A DNA stretch of 64,000 nt from Dendrolimus kikuchii (Eukaryota > Arthropoda > Insecta > Lepidoptera > Lasiocampidae): NCBI GenBank assembly GCA_019925095.2, contig CM034389.1:19207435-19271434 (forward strand), given 5' to 3'. The position numbers and the translations under genes were made by a program. Position 1 is the stretch's first letter; every line of letters begins with the position of its first letter. The notes under the pieces were generated by a model. The model was not told where the DNA came from, made no database searches, and saw nothing but the letters and a program-made list of their open reading frames with translations. Of this stretch, positions 13,308 through 23,215 are shown in pieces.

Positions 13308-14403
13308 TAATAAAATTTTAGTTTACATAGGCGTGTGGAATATCTTTAAAAAGGTTTCCAAGAATCATAACGATGTAACTGTTTTATGGTTTATGTCCAT
13401 ACAAAAACTAAATTGACGACGTCCAGGCATCTAAATTATTACCACTAGGTTTTTTAAACCAAAAATTAAGTTTAATATTTCTAAGAATTATAACCTGCCT
13501 ACACACTTACAATCTTTTTTTACAACAGTGCAGGAACGCTTTTGTGCATTGTCCAGGAGAAAGTTACCGAAGGGCATGTGTAACGTTTCTCTCGACGGCC
13601 GGCTATCCACTCTATCTAGAAAACATTAACGAGAGCGAAGCCGCAGACAAATGCTGGCTTAAAAGACATTCATTGTTTTTTATATATACGAAACCCTTAA
13701 CGAAGAATTTGATCGAAAATAGTCGATATCTGAAAAAAACTATTAAACTGATTTAATTCTAGTCATTTTTCTTGAAAATTATATTTTAAGCTTCCACTTC
13801 CAGTTTTTCTGAGATTTTTTCATTATTTAAAAGTTACGGGCAGACACAATTTTATGACTTAAAGTAAAATTATTTACCACCACCTATTCATTGACTAAAA
13901 TAATAAAGGCATTTGGAATTTCCTTATGACTTTTCTAGATCTAACTAACTGCGTACGTAAGTATGCCTCACGGCTATGTACACTGAAAATAACTTTTTCA
14001 ACTGTTAGTTACATGCAACGCAGCCACACCTAATCTTTATTATTTTTGCAATTTCAATGCGTCATTATGTAACAGCTAATAAATTAAACATCCTTGATAA
14101 ATTTCTTCCATGTGGATCCAGTAGTTTTCAAGAAAAAAAAAACACATAAAATATGTACGCACAGGTGAACAAGTTGTAAAAGTAAATTTTTGCCATTTCA
14201 CTTAAAAAAATCCTAAAATTCCCGTTTAATCATTTTTTTCATTTTAAAGTACCTATTTATCACAAATATATAAAGAAAAGTCTTAACGTCAAAAGTTGGT
14301 AATACTCAGGACATCTCCTTATATGTATTTCTTTGTTTTTTTCAGTGGATCCGGAAACTACACTTTCCTAACAAACATGGTACCACCTTTCGCCAGAGAT
14401 TAA
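3681..14403 (+). CDS. Neutral lipase-like protein lacking the catalytic serine (array gene 1)
   Basis: Six exons: 3681-3729, 7815-7866, 9370-9515, 10703-10945, 12752-13100 and 14346-14403, all with GT-AG introns and compatible phases, giving 298 residues. Residues 1-16 form a hydrophobic signal peptide ([16 protein letters not shown]), so the product is probably secreted. The fold follows the pancreatic/insect neutral lipase family: a VDWS strand, the nucleophile elbow at about 140-146, LDPS and CSH. However, the elbow reads GVGLGG, so the nucleophile Ser is replaced by Gly142. The oxyanion-hole HGW of the other genes is HSN. Asp166 and His227 remain, and the 24-residue Ser-Asp spacing is kept. 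The roughly 62-residue pro-region exon of genes 2-5 is replaced by a 52-nt exon. Their 395-nt exon is split here by an extra phase-1 intron. A non-catalytic lipid-binding role, as known for yolk proteins of this fold, is an inference. Confidence 0.8.
4636..5517 (-). mobile_element. TIR DNA transposon remnant in intron 1 of lipase gene 1
   Basis: The left end reads GGGTGTCCGGTGG and the right end is its near-perfect reverse complement (CCACCGGACATCC), giving an 882-bp element. On the - strand at 4870-5244 is a frame with [14 protein letters not shown] followed by LLRNLF. This resembles the second catalytic block (QQDxATxHT) of DDE transposases found in mariner-related elements of insects. The rest of the transposase is missing, so the copy is dead. 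Confidence 0.7.
4870..5244 (-). pseudogene. DDE transposase fragment
   Basis: A frame of 124 codons with the QQDDATSHT block near residue 67. It lies wholly inside the TIR element at 4636-5517. No first or third catalytic block could be found in frame. Read as the decayed catalytic core of that element's transposase. Confidence 0.55.
7195..7510 (+). repeat. Dispersed repeat ending in TATAATATTAGTATAGAT (copy a)
   Basis: Contains CCGATTCCAGC, CACTCAAACACTA, CTTGGGTTACATTATTGAAG, TAGCCTATATTAAT and ATTCGTTACAAACATACAA, and ends near GATAATATTAGTATAGAT. The same landmarks recur in the same order at 43070-43365. The last third recurs, inverted, at 27305-27500 and 32400-32600. It is a non-coding interspersed family, probably a LINE tail or non-autonomous element. 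Confidence 0.65.
8091..9043 (+). mobile_element. maT-like DNA transposon, internally deleted copy 2
   Basis: The ends CTTAGTCTGGCC and GGCAAGACTAGG form the same imperfect inverted repeats as copy 1, again flanked by TA (TATA before, TATATA after). A 176-codon transposase N-terminal frame (8180-8710) is nearly identical to that of copy 1. Beyond it only short pieces of the catalytic half remain (SLVMVWWS). The 953-bp length against 1304 bp shows that most of the DDE C-terminus was deleted. It sits in intron 2 of lipase gene 1, in the opposite orientation to copy 1. Confidence 0.85.
8180..8710 (+). pseudogene. maT-like transposase N-terminal half (broken)
   Basis: 176 codons. The likely true start is the internal [12 protein letters not shown]-binding helix-turn-helix blocks and a basic linker are intact. 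The first catalytic Asp region reads LFTNEK where copy 1 has LFTDEK, so Asp has become Asn. The frame ends just after it. Inactive as a transposase. Confidence 0.8.
9655..9960 (+). pseudogene. Two joined LINE fragments in intron 3 of lipase gene 1
   Basis: At 9665-9710 there is an RTE-type phrase (AACTGACATAACCTGCAACATTTG), also found at 59850-59860. At 9767-9952 a frame ends ...[19 protein letters not shown], then [13 protein letters not shown]. That is the typical C-terminus of jockey-like reverse transcriptases and is similar to the - strand tail at 44802-45071. Both are truncated remnants. Confidence 0.6.
11017..11941. mobile_element. Imperfect TIR element in intron 4 of lipase gene 1
   Basis: The left end GGGTAAAGGTGCC and the complement of the right end GGGTAGAGGTCAC are inverted repeats. 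Both are directly bordered by TA, and both continue with a TATGAGA-like stretch. No intact transposase is present. A 69-codon - strand frame at 10988-11197 may be a remnant but is not recognised. TA borders suggest a Tc1/mariner/pogo relative. Confidence 0.5.
13239..13316. repeat. (TA)27 microsatellite inside a perfect palindrome
   Basis: An uninterrupted run of 27 TA units (13251-13304) is bordered by ATTTTATTAATT on the left and its exact reverse complement on the right. The whole 78 bp can fold as one hairpin or cruciform. It lies in intron 5 of lipase gene 1, 140 bp after the exon. Confidence 0.95.
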
Positions 14404-14423
14404 TATATGATTATTACATTTGA

Positions 14424-14429
14424 AATAAA
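14424..14429 (+). terminator. Polyadenylation signal, lipase gene 1
   Basis: AATAAA 20 nt after the TAA stop of gene 1. Confidence 0.75.
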
Positions 14430-14689
14430 AATATGACACACGTCTTTAGTGTTATTTTTCTTATTTTAGTTTATAAACGAATTATACACTGCATTACGGC
14501 CCAAACACATGAAGAATGAAATGTTAGATCTGCCCTTCATAAATTAAAAAGCTAAATTGAAAATTCCTTGCTTAAAAAAGGATACTACACTATTGAAGAA
14601 TATTTAAATGACAAAACTGCATTTACATAGCTTCTGCATACATATGCTACATATCTTCTGTATAACGTTTATATTTTGCATTAGGTACA

Positions 14690-15220
14690 TGTAAGGAATC
14701 TATGGAGATTTGTCGCAGTATGAATTCTTAGTAAGTCATTATTGTGACAGTAACAATATCTTTTGTTTGTTACAACTACATTAATTAGACAGACAAAAAT
14801 TCTAAAAATTGTATTTTCGAAATCTGCTGGTCCCCTGATTTTTTTCACATTTTTAAAAGCATTGTACAAAATTGTACCAATTACGGATTTATGATAGAAA
14901 AGATGCGATCGCAACGCTTTCTTTTTCGCTATTTTCGTCTATCCCACGGAAGTGACGTCATTTATCGGGACAAAAAGTATTATAAGTTACACCTCGTGAT
15001 ATAAGTTAGCTCCGTTTCGAATTACATTTAAATCCATTCAATAGTTTTTAGGTAATACTCTAACAGACAGGCAGACAGGTAGGAAGACAGTAAGACAGAC
15101 AGATAGACAAAAACTCTAAGTGTCGTATTTTTGGAATCTGCTGTTTCGAATTATACCCCTTGATTTTATTCACATTTTTATACGCATTATACAGAACCAT
15201 ACTCGTATATTATCTCATAA
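14690..15220. repeat. Two related repeat units in direct orientation
   Basis: Units at about 14780-14890 and 15105-15215 share AGACAAAAA(T/C)TCTAA, (T/G)GAATCTGCTG, TTGATTTT(A/T)TTCACATTTTTA and CATT(G/A)TACA. Between them lies a run of ACAGACAGG/AGACAGAC. Likely LINE-tail derived, tandemly duplicated. No gene in 14430-15240. Confidence 0.5.
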
Positions 15221-15239
15221 TTATAGATAACTAGAGTTT

Positions 15240-15578
15240 ACCCCGCGGCCGCGCCGCGGGTCAACCTACAGTGCATGGCTTCTCTAACTGTGCGTCGCAA
15301 CGTCCTGGGGCGCCGCGGTATTATCCCAGGGGCGTCGTCAGGCGATCTACGAGTAAATAGGCTGTCTGTGTCGATGCGACCGAGTCAAGTGAGCGCCATA
15401 CGCACTATTTTCTAATAAAAAAATTACATGCTATTTGGAGTTTTTCTGTCGAACTGTTATTAGGCTAGTACTACAACTAGTAGGTAAATGTATAATAAAT
15501 AGCAAGAAGGCCAGGGCGTCGCAAAAATATGTCAACTTCCCAGGGGCGTCACAGTTAAAATAAGTTTGGGAAGCCCTG
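15240..15578. mobile_element. G+C-rich fragment with a hAT-like right end
   Basis: Starts with the short palindrome CCGCGGCCGCGCCGCGG and contains repeats of CAGGGGCGTC. It ends AAGTTTGGGAAGCCCTG, whose reverse complement CAGGGCTTCCCAAACTT looks like a hAT terminal repeat. A matching left terminus was not found, so the left limit is arbitrary. Confidence 0.35.
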
Positions 15579-15627
15579 CTCTAGTGCATGCTTCTTGTTG
15601 ATTATATCGTATTAAATTTTTATTTTA

Positions 15628-15745
15628 GTCGACCAATTCGACCAAATCTACGAATTCGACCAATTCGACGAAATCGACAAATTTGAATCGACGAAATCGA
15701 TGAATTCGACCAAATCGAACTAATCGACAAAATCGACCAAAGAAA
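15628..15745. repeat. Degenerate AATCGACCAAATTCGAC minisatellite
   Basis: About 118 bp made of short variants of (A/T)TCGAC(C/G)AAAT in tandem, with irregular spacing of roughly 9-12 bp. It immediately precedes the CGGGATAA repeat at 15760. A looser (AATGAC)-type tandem holds the same place before the related copy at 29935. Confidence 0.7.
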
Positions 15746-15759
15746 CTTATCCTTGTTTC

Positions 15760-16110
15760 TGGGATAACGTTTAAATAAATCTACCCCAAAACTTATCCCA
15801 TTATCAAGGATGAAAAGTACCCGTTGTCCACCCTCGGTATTAAAATTTAATATATACCGATTTTCAGCTAAATCGATCCAGTAGGTTTTCCGTAAAAGCA
15901 TAACAAACAAACAGACAAATATATTTTTATCCCGGAAACTATCCCATTTTTCGGGATAAAAAGTATCCTATGTTCATTTTCGGCATCGAAAATATATATA
16001 TACCGAGTTTTAGCCAAATCGGTCCAGTAGATTTTCTGTGAAAACGAAACAGACAAATAGACAGACAGACAGACAGACAGAGTTACTTTCGCATTTATAA
16101 TATTAATAAT
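15760..16110. repeat. Dispersed 'TTATCCCGGGATAA'-type repeat, two tandem partial copies
   Basis: Landmarks GGATAACGTTTAAATAAA, TATCCCATTTTTCGGGATAAAAAGTATCC, CCAAATCGGTCCAGTAG, then an ACAGACAGAC run and GAGTTACTTTCGCATTTATAAT. The same order is seen at 29935-30238. It ends only 9 bp before the GATA cluster of lipase gene 2. Confidence 0.65.
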
Positions 16111-16118
16111 GATTATTA

Positions 16119-16190
16119 GATAATATAATCGATAAATGTGTTATCTAGTCAAGAGTTACAGTAATTAAGATTTGTGATACTTGTATAAAT
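16119..16190 (+). promoter_or_regulatory. Lipase gene 2 promoter: GATA cluster and TATA box
   Basis: GATAA at 16119-16123 and 16131-16135, TTATC at 16141-16145 and TATAAAT at 16184-16190. The start codon is at 16236. The distances fit a TATA-driven insect promoter. GATA-factor control is inferred. Confidence 0.65.
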
Positions 16191-16235
16191 ATCACCTTCA
16201 CCCTGATTCAACATTGGCACATTATTATAATTATA

Positions 16236-19200
16236 ATGAAGCTTTTCGTGTTGTTGGCAGGATTGGTAGCATGTAAGTAAACTGTTATTTTCAATTATTT
16301 TGAATCGTAAGAGATTAATTAAGGAACCTATTTATGCTGGGGGTTTCCCCAGGCAGTGGACGAAGTCTATGGGCCACCACCTGCCAGGATCCGTGGTGTT
16401 TGCTTTTTGGCTTTGTTATTCACCTGCGGCCCTGGCAGGTTTCCTCACGATGATTTCCTTTGCCATTTTCGAAGTGTACATAGGTACAAAATACTTAAGT
16501 GGAATTAAATAATAATAGTTTACAGAGCTTAATATTGCTGCAGGGCTTCATGTACATAATTACCACTAAGCGCATCTTTTCCCTTTTAAAAATGATTAAA
16601 ATATTTATTTGAGAAATTCTTAAGTGTTACAATTTCATAATTAATTTTGTTGTATTTTAAAGTATGCTCGGGTCACTCAATCCCTGAAATTCCTGGGGAC
16701 AACAGCAACTACGTTGAGGGTGAGAGCCGGTACATTTGGATGCCCGATGGCGCTGGTGTGCCACATCTAGTTGATTTGCAAGAGCCCGTCGATGAACAAT
16801 TGCTTAATTCAAGAAACGGTGCCAACAATCAGTACTGGTTCTTCTCTAGGTAAAACTCTTTAATTAATCTGTATAAATATATATAAATGGTTGTTGACCG
16901 ATGCTTAGTTTAATACATAAATAGATGGTGCTGGTGTATAAACCTTTGTAGGTACCAGTATACACAGATATTTGAATATGGGAAAAAAACCGACTTCAAA
17001 AACTGAACTAAACTAAAAAATTATAGTTTTTGAAGTCGGTTTTTTTAAACGAAGTTTTTTTTATTTTATTTGTTACTTTTTGGTGTCTAGTTATGTATGA
17101 GTAGACCTACGAAAGGTGCAGCGCTCCTTAAATAATATAGGTCTCAAGAAACGGGAACAAAAAATGTTCGTAAAATGAAAACTACTGGGCCAAACTATGT
17201 CAAATTTTTAGGGGACCAAATGGCAGCTATTCCGCGTCGAACAAAAAAGAATCACGTAAATCGGATCATAAATCTCGGAGTAATTGGTGAACATACATAA
17301 AAAAAAGAAAAAAAAGAAGATCCCGGCGAATTGAGAACCTCCTCCTTTTTTTGAAGTCGGTTAAAAATATTTCGCTCTATCCTTTGATTATATAACTTCG
17401 ATAATCTATAAATGAGGTTATATTTTTTTATTTTTTTTATTACAGGAGTTCAACAAACAGGCAGACGGCCCACTTGATGGAAGCGGTTACCATCGCCTAT
17501 GGACATTTGCAACACCAAAGGCTACAAATGCGCAACTGCTCTCTTAAGGGACACTGGCACCTGGTCACTAATGCCGGAACACAACTCAAGGTTGTTATAG
17601 CAACATACTTTAGACCAGGGATGGTAGCCGTCCAGTCGGGCAAATGACCTACCACCTGGCTGTGGGTTGTTCTGTCGCCTCTTACGACAGGCCGGCCGGC
17701 CGCAGGAAATTGTATTCTTTCTCCGTTAATCAAAGGCGCTATCCATTTTCTATCACCTTTAAAAAATGCATGTATGAAAGTATAATGTATTCATTCATTT
17801 AAATTAATTTAATTTATTAAAATTGTCTATTAATTTTGTTTTAAATCGTACTCTTTCAGGGCAAATCCAAACAGCGCGCGCATCATTGTTAATGGAAATG
17901 CTAACTCCGTCTGGCAGTCGGGCTACAATGGTGGACGACCTACAAAAGTTATTGTCCACGGGTGGAACAATAATGGAAACACTGAAATGAATCCTCTTAT
18001 CACTTCTGCTTTCCTGGCTGTTCAAGACTGCAATGTTATTGTCCTCGACTGGCGCGCTCTTGCCAACTCTGCCTATAACACTGCCGCAGCTGGAGTCCCT
18101 AGCGTAGGCCAGCACCTAGGAAACTTCTTGGTCTGGCTATTTAACACCGCTGGTGGAAACTGGAACAACGTCCACTTAGTTGGCTTCAGTTTGGGTGCCC
18201 ATGTCGTTGGAAACGCTGGACGCGCTGCAGGCGGCCGTCCTGGTCGTGTCACTGGTATGAATTTAATTAATGATATATTAATGTTTTTACAAAAATCCAT
18301 TATACCAAACATCTAATAATCACAACAGACACCATTACTAAAGATGCGAGATGCGAGCACTGCGCAAAATCTGCGGAGTGACGCTCGCGGACCGCGTTCG
18401 TAATACCGAAGTAAGAAAGAGAGTTGGTCTGAAAGAGAGTGTCGGGGTGAAGGTAAGGAAAGGAATGCTCCGGTGGTTCGGGCAAACGGCTGTTTTCTTT
18501 TATAAAGCCTCCTATGTTCATATCCTGATGTGTAAAGTATCTATACTCCTACAAAATTTCATGAAAATCCTATTAGATTTCAAATCGTTGTATGGAAACA
18601 CGTATCCGCAGTGGAAGCAAACAAACCAAATATGAATATATTATCTTGGATTAAAATGGTTTCAAACCTTTTAATATGTTAACTTCTGGTAATCTATACT
18701 CAGGTTTGGTTGATGTACTTAGGTTTGGATCCTGCTGGACCACTATGGGGCGGAAACTCTAACGCGCTTAACACTAATGCTGGGCAGTACGTCGAGGCCA
18801 TTCACACCGACGGCCGTGCCCTTGGTATCATGGACTCCATCGCTCATGCCGACTTCTACCCCAACGGTGGCAGAAACCCTCAACCCGGCTGCTGGCTCAA
18901 CACCTGCTCTCATGGCCGTGCACCTGAGCTCTTCGCATCCACCGTTCGCCACAACCACTTGGTCGGCAGACGCTGCAATAATATTTGGGAAGCTGAACTA
19001 ACGAGCTGCACCGGTGCTACTTTGAACATGGGCAACGCAGTTATAGGCAAGCGAGGGTAAGTTTATTACTTTTTCTATTATTTACCCTAATACGAGGTAT
19101 ACTTCTCTACACAATATCGAACCTTTACCGCCATTTTATCGTAAGCGACACTTGGACCTAAGTTAAGTAATTTTTTGTTACAAAAGTTATTTTAAAATTT

Positions 19201-19609
19201 GCTTTTTGTTTAGCCTTTCAATTTTAGTTAAATTAGACCGTACTGAATGAAAAATTTTGAAGTCTTTGTATTAATACAAAGTAATAATTTAAATGAAAAA
19301 ATATATAAAAGGCTCGATAATGTAAATATGAAAGTAGATAGTTGTGTGTAGAATTTAAATTAGCATGTTTGTTTGTTCTTTGTTTACACAGCCCTTGGCT
19401 ATTACTCGACTTTATATACCTTAAGGCTGCCTGTCGGAGCGGAAGCGGCGCAAGGCTGCGGAGCGGAGAATTAATATTCCTCCGATTCTCCACTCCGCAG
19501 CCTCGGTCCGCATTAATAGACAGTCACCCTAAGTTAATTTTTGGTTTCTTCTCTATTTTACAGGTCTGGCCTCTACGGCTTGCTAACTGGCAGCTCATGG
19601 CCCTTCTAA
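16236..19609 (+). CDS. Secreted neutral (pancreatic-type) lipase, array gene 2
   Basis: Five exons: 16236-16272, 16663-16849, 17860-18254, 18723-19056 and 19564-19609, giving 332 residues with splice phases 1-2-1-2. A signal peptide (MKLFVLLAGLVALC) is followed by a pro-region (PGDNSNYVEGESRYIWMPDG). The alpha/beta-hydrolase domain has oxyanion HGW, elbow GFSLGAH with Ser185, GLDPAGP with Asp209 and CSHGRA with His270. The Ser-Asp spacing of 24 equals that of pancreatic lipase. The Asp-His distance (61) is shorter, meaning a reduced lid, and there is no C-terminal PLAT domain. It would hydrolyse dietary acylglycerols, galactolipids or phospholipids in the gut lumen; substrate choice cannot be read from the sequence. 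Exon 4 has a decoy acceptor 19 nt upstream (18703) that would shift the frame. Introns hold a MITE, a retroposon copy and a LINE scrap. Confidence 0.93.
16983..17362. mobile_element. MITE with AACCGACTTCAAAAA ends
   Basis: Begins with a perfect 22-bp stem (16983-17004 pairs with 17025-17046, loop 20 nt) built on CCGACTTCAAAAACT. It ends at 17349-17362 with TTTTTTGAAGTCGGTT, the reverse complement of the left end. The right part contains GAATTGAGAACCTCCTCC, found again at 40149-40170 in a similar element. Located in intron 2 of gene 2. Confidence 0.7.
17422..17728 (-). repeat. LINE-tailed short retroposon, copy A
   Basis: Nearly complete copy of the ~310-nt family. Read on the - strand it runs from GGAGAAAGAATACAATTTCC, through CCACAGCCAGGTGGTAGG and TTGAGTTGTGTTCCGGCATTA, to GCAAATGTCCATAGGCGATG. 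It ends in CTCCTGTAATAAAAAAAA. The A-rich tail fixes its orientation. In intron 2 of lipase gene 2. Confidence 0.85.
18345..18487 (+). pseudogene. LINE fragment (ATGT-tail family)
   Basis: Encodes a piece similar to the tail at 62376-62708 (KESVGVKVRKGMLRWFG) plus its upstream part (CGSVRDARGPRS-like). It is cut off at both ends. Intron 3 of gene 2. Confidence 0.7.
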
Positions 19610-19629
19610 TCGGACTGAAACTGTGTAAT

Positions 19630-19635
19630 AATAAA
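19630..19635 (+). terminator. Polyadenylation signal, lipase gene 2
   Basis: AATAAA 20 nt after the stop codon of gene 2, the same spacing as in gene 1. Confidence 0.75.
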
Positions 19636-19886
19636 TTATGTGATATTTTCAATGCGTCTTTTATTTACTAAAAGTGTAATTTACACGTGCCAATCTGTTT
19701 TGCTAACTCATAAATATCATGTATTTTAAAATCTGAAGCCACAGTGAGATTGACAAATAAGTCAATTTTTTAGCAGTTTTCATCAGTAAAATAGATTTGG
19801 TCCTTTAAAAAGATACAAATTAATAAATGTAGTTGCATCTGCATGACTTTTCTCAACAAGAAAAACTTAAATCAAAATTAAGTTAA

Positions 19887-20115
19887 TTTTTTTTTTTATT
19901 GCAGGAGATGAGCAGAGAGGCAGATGTCCCACTTGGTGGAAAGCGGTTACCATCGCCTATGGACATTTGCAACACCAAAGGTGCTACAAATGCGCTGCTG
20001 CTCTCTTAAGGGAAACTGGAACCTGGTCACTAATGCCGGAACACAACTCGAAGGTTGTTATGGCGACATACTTTAGACCAGGGGTGGTAGCCATCCAGTC
20101 GGGTAAATACCCTAC
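19887..20115 (-). repeat. LINE-tailed short retroposon, copy B (partial)
   Basis: 3' two-thirds of the family, from the poly-T (tail complement) at 19887 to GTCGGGTAAATACCCTAC at about 20115. The 5' third is missing. The sequence to 20385 is unrecognised. Confidence 0.8.
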
Positions 20116-20389
20116 ATATTATAGACCCGTGCCCACTTCAGTGGGTGTCATTAAAAATACAAAAGCAAGCAAGCACGCACACACGCCCACAGGCACGTAC
20201 GCAAATCAACCTTTAATTAAATTTAATTCACAAAAGTGCAAAGCGCTCGCAGTGCCTCGAAAATGCGCGCAATTCTTGCGTGGAACAATATCGCGGTTGC
20301 ATATTTGACGGGCCTTCCCGTGCCCACTTCGTCGGAAATCAGTAAAAAATATTATTAATCACAATCCAAATATAACTTATTACTCGGGA

Positions 20390-20505
20390 ATAATGGAGCT
20401 TTCCACTGGTAAAAGAATTTGCAAAATCGGTTTAGTAGTACCGGAAATTACCCCGAACATCGAACTCACAAATTTTACCTCTTTATAATATTATTATAAT
20501 ATAGA
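20390..20505 (-). repeat. Fragment of the TATAATATTAGTATAGAT repeat family
   Basis: Contains AAAATCGGTTTAGTAGT and CCTCTTTATAATATTATTATAATATAGATT, matching the terminal third of the repeats at 7195 and 43070. Confidence 0.45.
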
Positions 20506-20520
20506 TTACAATGCTGCTCT

Positions 20521-20790
20521 TTGCAGGAACGGAAAAAGAATACTAATTCCTGCGGTCGGGCGGCCTGTCCTAAGAGACAACAAAACAACCCACAGCCAGG
20601 TGGTAGGGTACTTGCCCGTCTAGATGGCTACCACCCCTGGTCTAGAGTATTCTCAAGTTCCAGTTTCTCCTTCAAGGCCGGCAGCGCATTGGCAGCACCT
20701 TTCGTATTGGTAATGTCTATAGGCGACGGTAACCACTTTCCATCACAGTTGGGCCGTCAGCCTGTCTATTGTGCTTCAGCAATAAAATAA
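20521..20790 (+). repeat. LINE-tailed short retroposon, copy C
   Basis: In + orientation, from TTGCAGGAACGGAAAAAGAA to the tail CAGCAATAAAATAA. Diverged in the middle but every landmark of the family is in order. Confidence 0.8.
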
Positions 20791-21404
20791 GAATAGTTAA
20801 TATTTTTATTGAATCCTTCTTAAATACTTTGATCAAATAATATCCTATAACTTATTTTTACGTATGTAAACAAGTATAGGATAACAGTGTGGATGGTAGA
20901 GTAGATACCGATAAACCGCAACGTATCGCAATCAAATTGTAACTCCTTTGAAGAATAGTCAGATACAAAACTTTAATAAACGTGTACCTATGGAAACGTT
21001 AATAAAGTTAGTTGAAGAAAAACACGTATTTTACCAAGTGGAAAATCATCGTCTCTACCTATCCCTATGGAAAACAGGCGTAATAATATATACGTATAAA
21101 TAAGCTACAAACCGAAAATATTACAAAAAACAGCAAAATACATGTGAATTTTGTTTTTTATTCTAATCTGATAACAATGACGGTTATCAAACGATTGACA
21201 TTATTTAATTCAATTAATGCTAATAATTAGAAATCACGCCACAATTATCTCTATCAGCGTGACGTATTAGCATCACTCTTGGTTGTTATTCAGGAATAAA
21301 ATTATTACTTATATTCTTTTTAATGTATTTATCAAACAACAGAAAAACAATATACAATTGATCGATGTATACATAGTATTGGAGACCGCTAGGGTTTATA
21401 ATAA
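20791..21404. other. No recognisable feature
   Basis: A+T-rich intergenic sequence between lipase genes 2 and 3. No coding potential or repeat landmark seen. Confidence 0.4.
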
Positions 21405-21940
21405 AAATGTGTACTGGGACACATAGTAAAAGTGAAACTTCAACGGACAAGTGGAAAAACGAATCACAACGGACAAGTGGAAAAATGAATGGCAACGGAT
21501 AACTGGAAAAACGAATCGCAACGGACAAGAGGAAAAACGAATCGCAACGACAAACGAATTCGTTTTGCCACTTGTCCGATGCCATTCGTTTTTTCTCTTG
21601 TCCATTGGGATTCTTTTTTCCACTTGTCCGTTGAAGTTTTACTTCTACTATGTGTCCCAGCACACATTTCGATTTTTCGCAGGTTTACTGCACATTATGA
21701 TTTGGTTAGGTTAGGTTAGGTTTTACATTTTAATGAATGCATTTTTTATTTAAACATATTTTAATTTATCAAACAAAAAAACTGAATTCAATCCGGAACC
21801 AACCTATAGATGTTAGTCTACTCTAAAATTACGTCGCCTCTCATCACGTCTCCTCGAAAATTATGCCGCCCCTCCACGCGGCCATAACGCTTTTTCGTGA
21901 CAGAAAAAATCCAGTCCATAGAAGTTTGACTCCAATACTA
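21405..21940. mobile_element. Element with inverted 26-bp minisatellite, copy 1 (short)
   Basis: Begins with GTGTACTGGGACACATAGTA then AAGTGAAACTTCAACGGACA. Next come tandem variants of a unit of about 26 bp (AACGGACAAGTGGAAAAACG then AATCGC/ATGGC), which flip to the reverse complement near 21550 and run to ATGTGTCCCAGCACACATTT. The arms can pair over about 120 bp. A shared right flank follows (GGTTAGGTTAGG, ATTCAATCCGGAACCAA, GCTTTTTCGTGACAGAAAAA). Confidence 0.75.
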
Positions 21941-22419
21941 CGGTTAACAGAATGTTGCATTTAACAATTTGAAATTAGGATGATAAAAAGTACAGTTTTA
22001 GGGTTTTAGGCGTGATACTTACTACTCTTCCTAAAATCAAGAGGTAATTTATTTAAGTAGTAGGCGTAGGATTAAATAAGCAGTAGTGCGTTTGATCGAT
22101 GTGTTGTTAGATCGACTCGTAAAGAACCGGTTTTTCGCAACGCCCTGCATGCGCAGGCCGTATATACAGAGTGCTGAATTTCTCTTTGTAGATTTTAGTT
22201 AAAAAATTGCTCTTTGAGTAACACTCTTTTCATCTGCTTTTCTATGGGTATTATCTTACAGTACGTAAAGAGTACAATTTCGTCGTTACAGTACTTATTT
22301 TATGTGTAACTAATTACTTAAGAATTTTTAACTAAAATTTATACATTTATTAATATATGTGTTATATGTACGTCCGTAACTGATTAAACCATATTGAATA
22401 ATTGATTCACCTACAGCAT
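21941..22419. other. No recognisable feature
   Basis: Intergenic sequence without landmarks. Short frames only. Confidence 0.35.
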
Positions 22420-23215
22420 TAGTTTAGTTTTAAAGGGTATACGTTTTTTTAAGATTGCCGTATTAGCTAAAAATTGACTTAATTTGTTAGAAACGTGTTC
22501 AATATGCTTTGACCAGTTTAAGTTATTGTCGATAATGAGACCTAAGTAGATGAGTATCTACAACCCTATGTCCGGACAGTTACATGTGACATTCATTGTA
22601 TGTAAGTAATGATATTCGTGTGCAATCAAACCTTTTATATTAATGTACTATTTTTGTATGGGGATTTTATGATTAACAGTTTGGTTTTGTTTGAGTTGAG
22701 CACTAGAGCGGCAACGTGATACTACCTGGTTAAGTTATTAAAATCAGATTGCAAACGATCATATGCTTTTTGTAGGTCTTTCTCACTAACAACTAGACAT
22801 GTGTCATCAGCAAATTAATAACATGTACTATTTTGGATACAATTTTGCGTGTCATTTACGTATAATAAAAAATATAAGGGGTCCAGGACAAATCCTTGAG
22901 CCGTGCCTACAGTAAATAATAGGATCGCTAAAGGTATTATTTACTTTTACTTTAAATTGCCGACTTTGGTGAGAGTTTTCACCGAGCATGAGTAATTTAC
23001 CTCGGACACCGCAATATTCCAATATCTTAATAATTTTTATATGCTCCAAAGTATCAAAGGCGCGCGAAAAATCAATGAATAAAGCTAGAATATATTCTTT
23101 ATTGTTTAGATGTTCGTTGATTTCATCAGACACAAGATTATATGTTCCTTTTCCAGATTGGAATCGAAATTGGTTATTATAATAAACCAGAAGTGACAAT
23201 CAATTAGAGTCCGCC
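22420..23215 (-). pseudogene. Jockey-like LINE reverse transcriptase fragment
   Basis: On the - strand, 22852-23199 encodes FRFQSGKGTYNLVSDEI, LALFIDFSRAFDT and LLEYCGVRG-like blocks, which are reverse-transcriptase motifs (palm block with the first catalytic Asp in FIDFSRAFD). The frame then breaks. Decayed RT sequence (KDLQKAYDRLQSDFNNL, NSNKTKLLI) continues to about 22500. Dead copy, truncated at both ends. Confidence 0.8.

Noticed and set aside
18704..19056. Use of the upstream acceptor for exon 4 of lipase gene 2
   Set aside because: Shifts the frame and loses GLDPAGP, reaching a stop within about 20 codons. Kept only as a finding.
21286..21663. Repetitive frames such as CDSFFHLSVEV in the minisatellite regions (also at 31303-31563 and 31698-31922)
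   Set aside because: They are translations of the 26-bp tandem unit in several frames and both strands, with no start context.
21405..21670. Regular short repeats suggesting a CRISPR-type array
   Set aside because: Units are contiguous without spacers, flip orientation in the middle and lie in an insect genome. It is an inverted minisatellite.
21703..21721. (TTAGG)-like run TTAGGTTAGGTTAGG, possible telomeric repeat
   Set aside because: Only three units, inside the flank of a dispersed element; related copies have one or two. Not a telomere.
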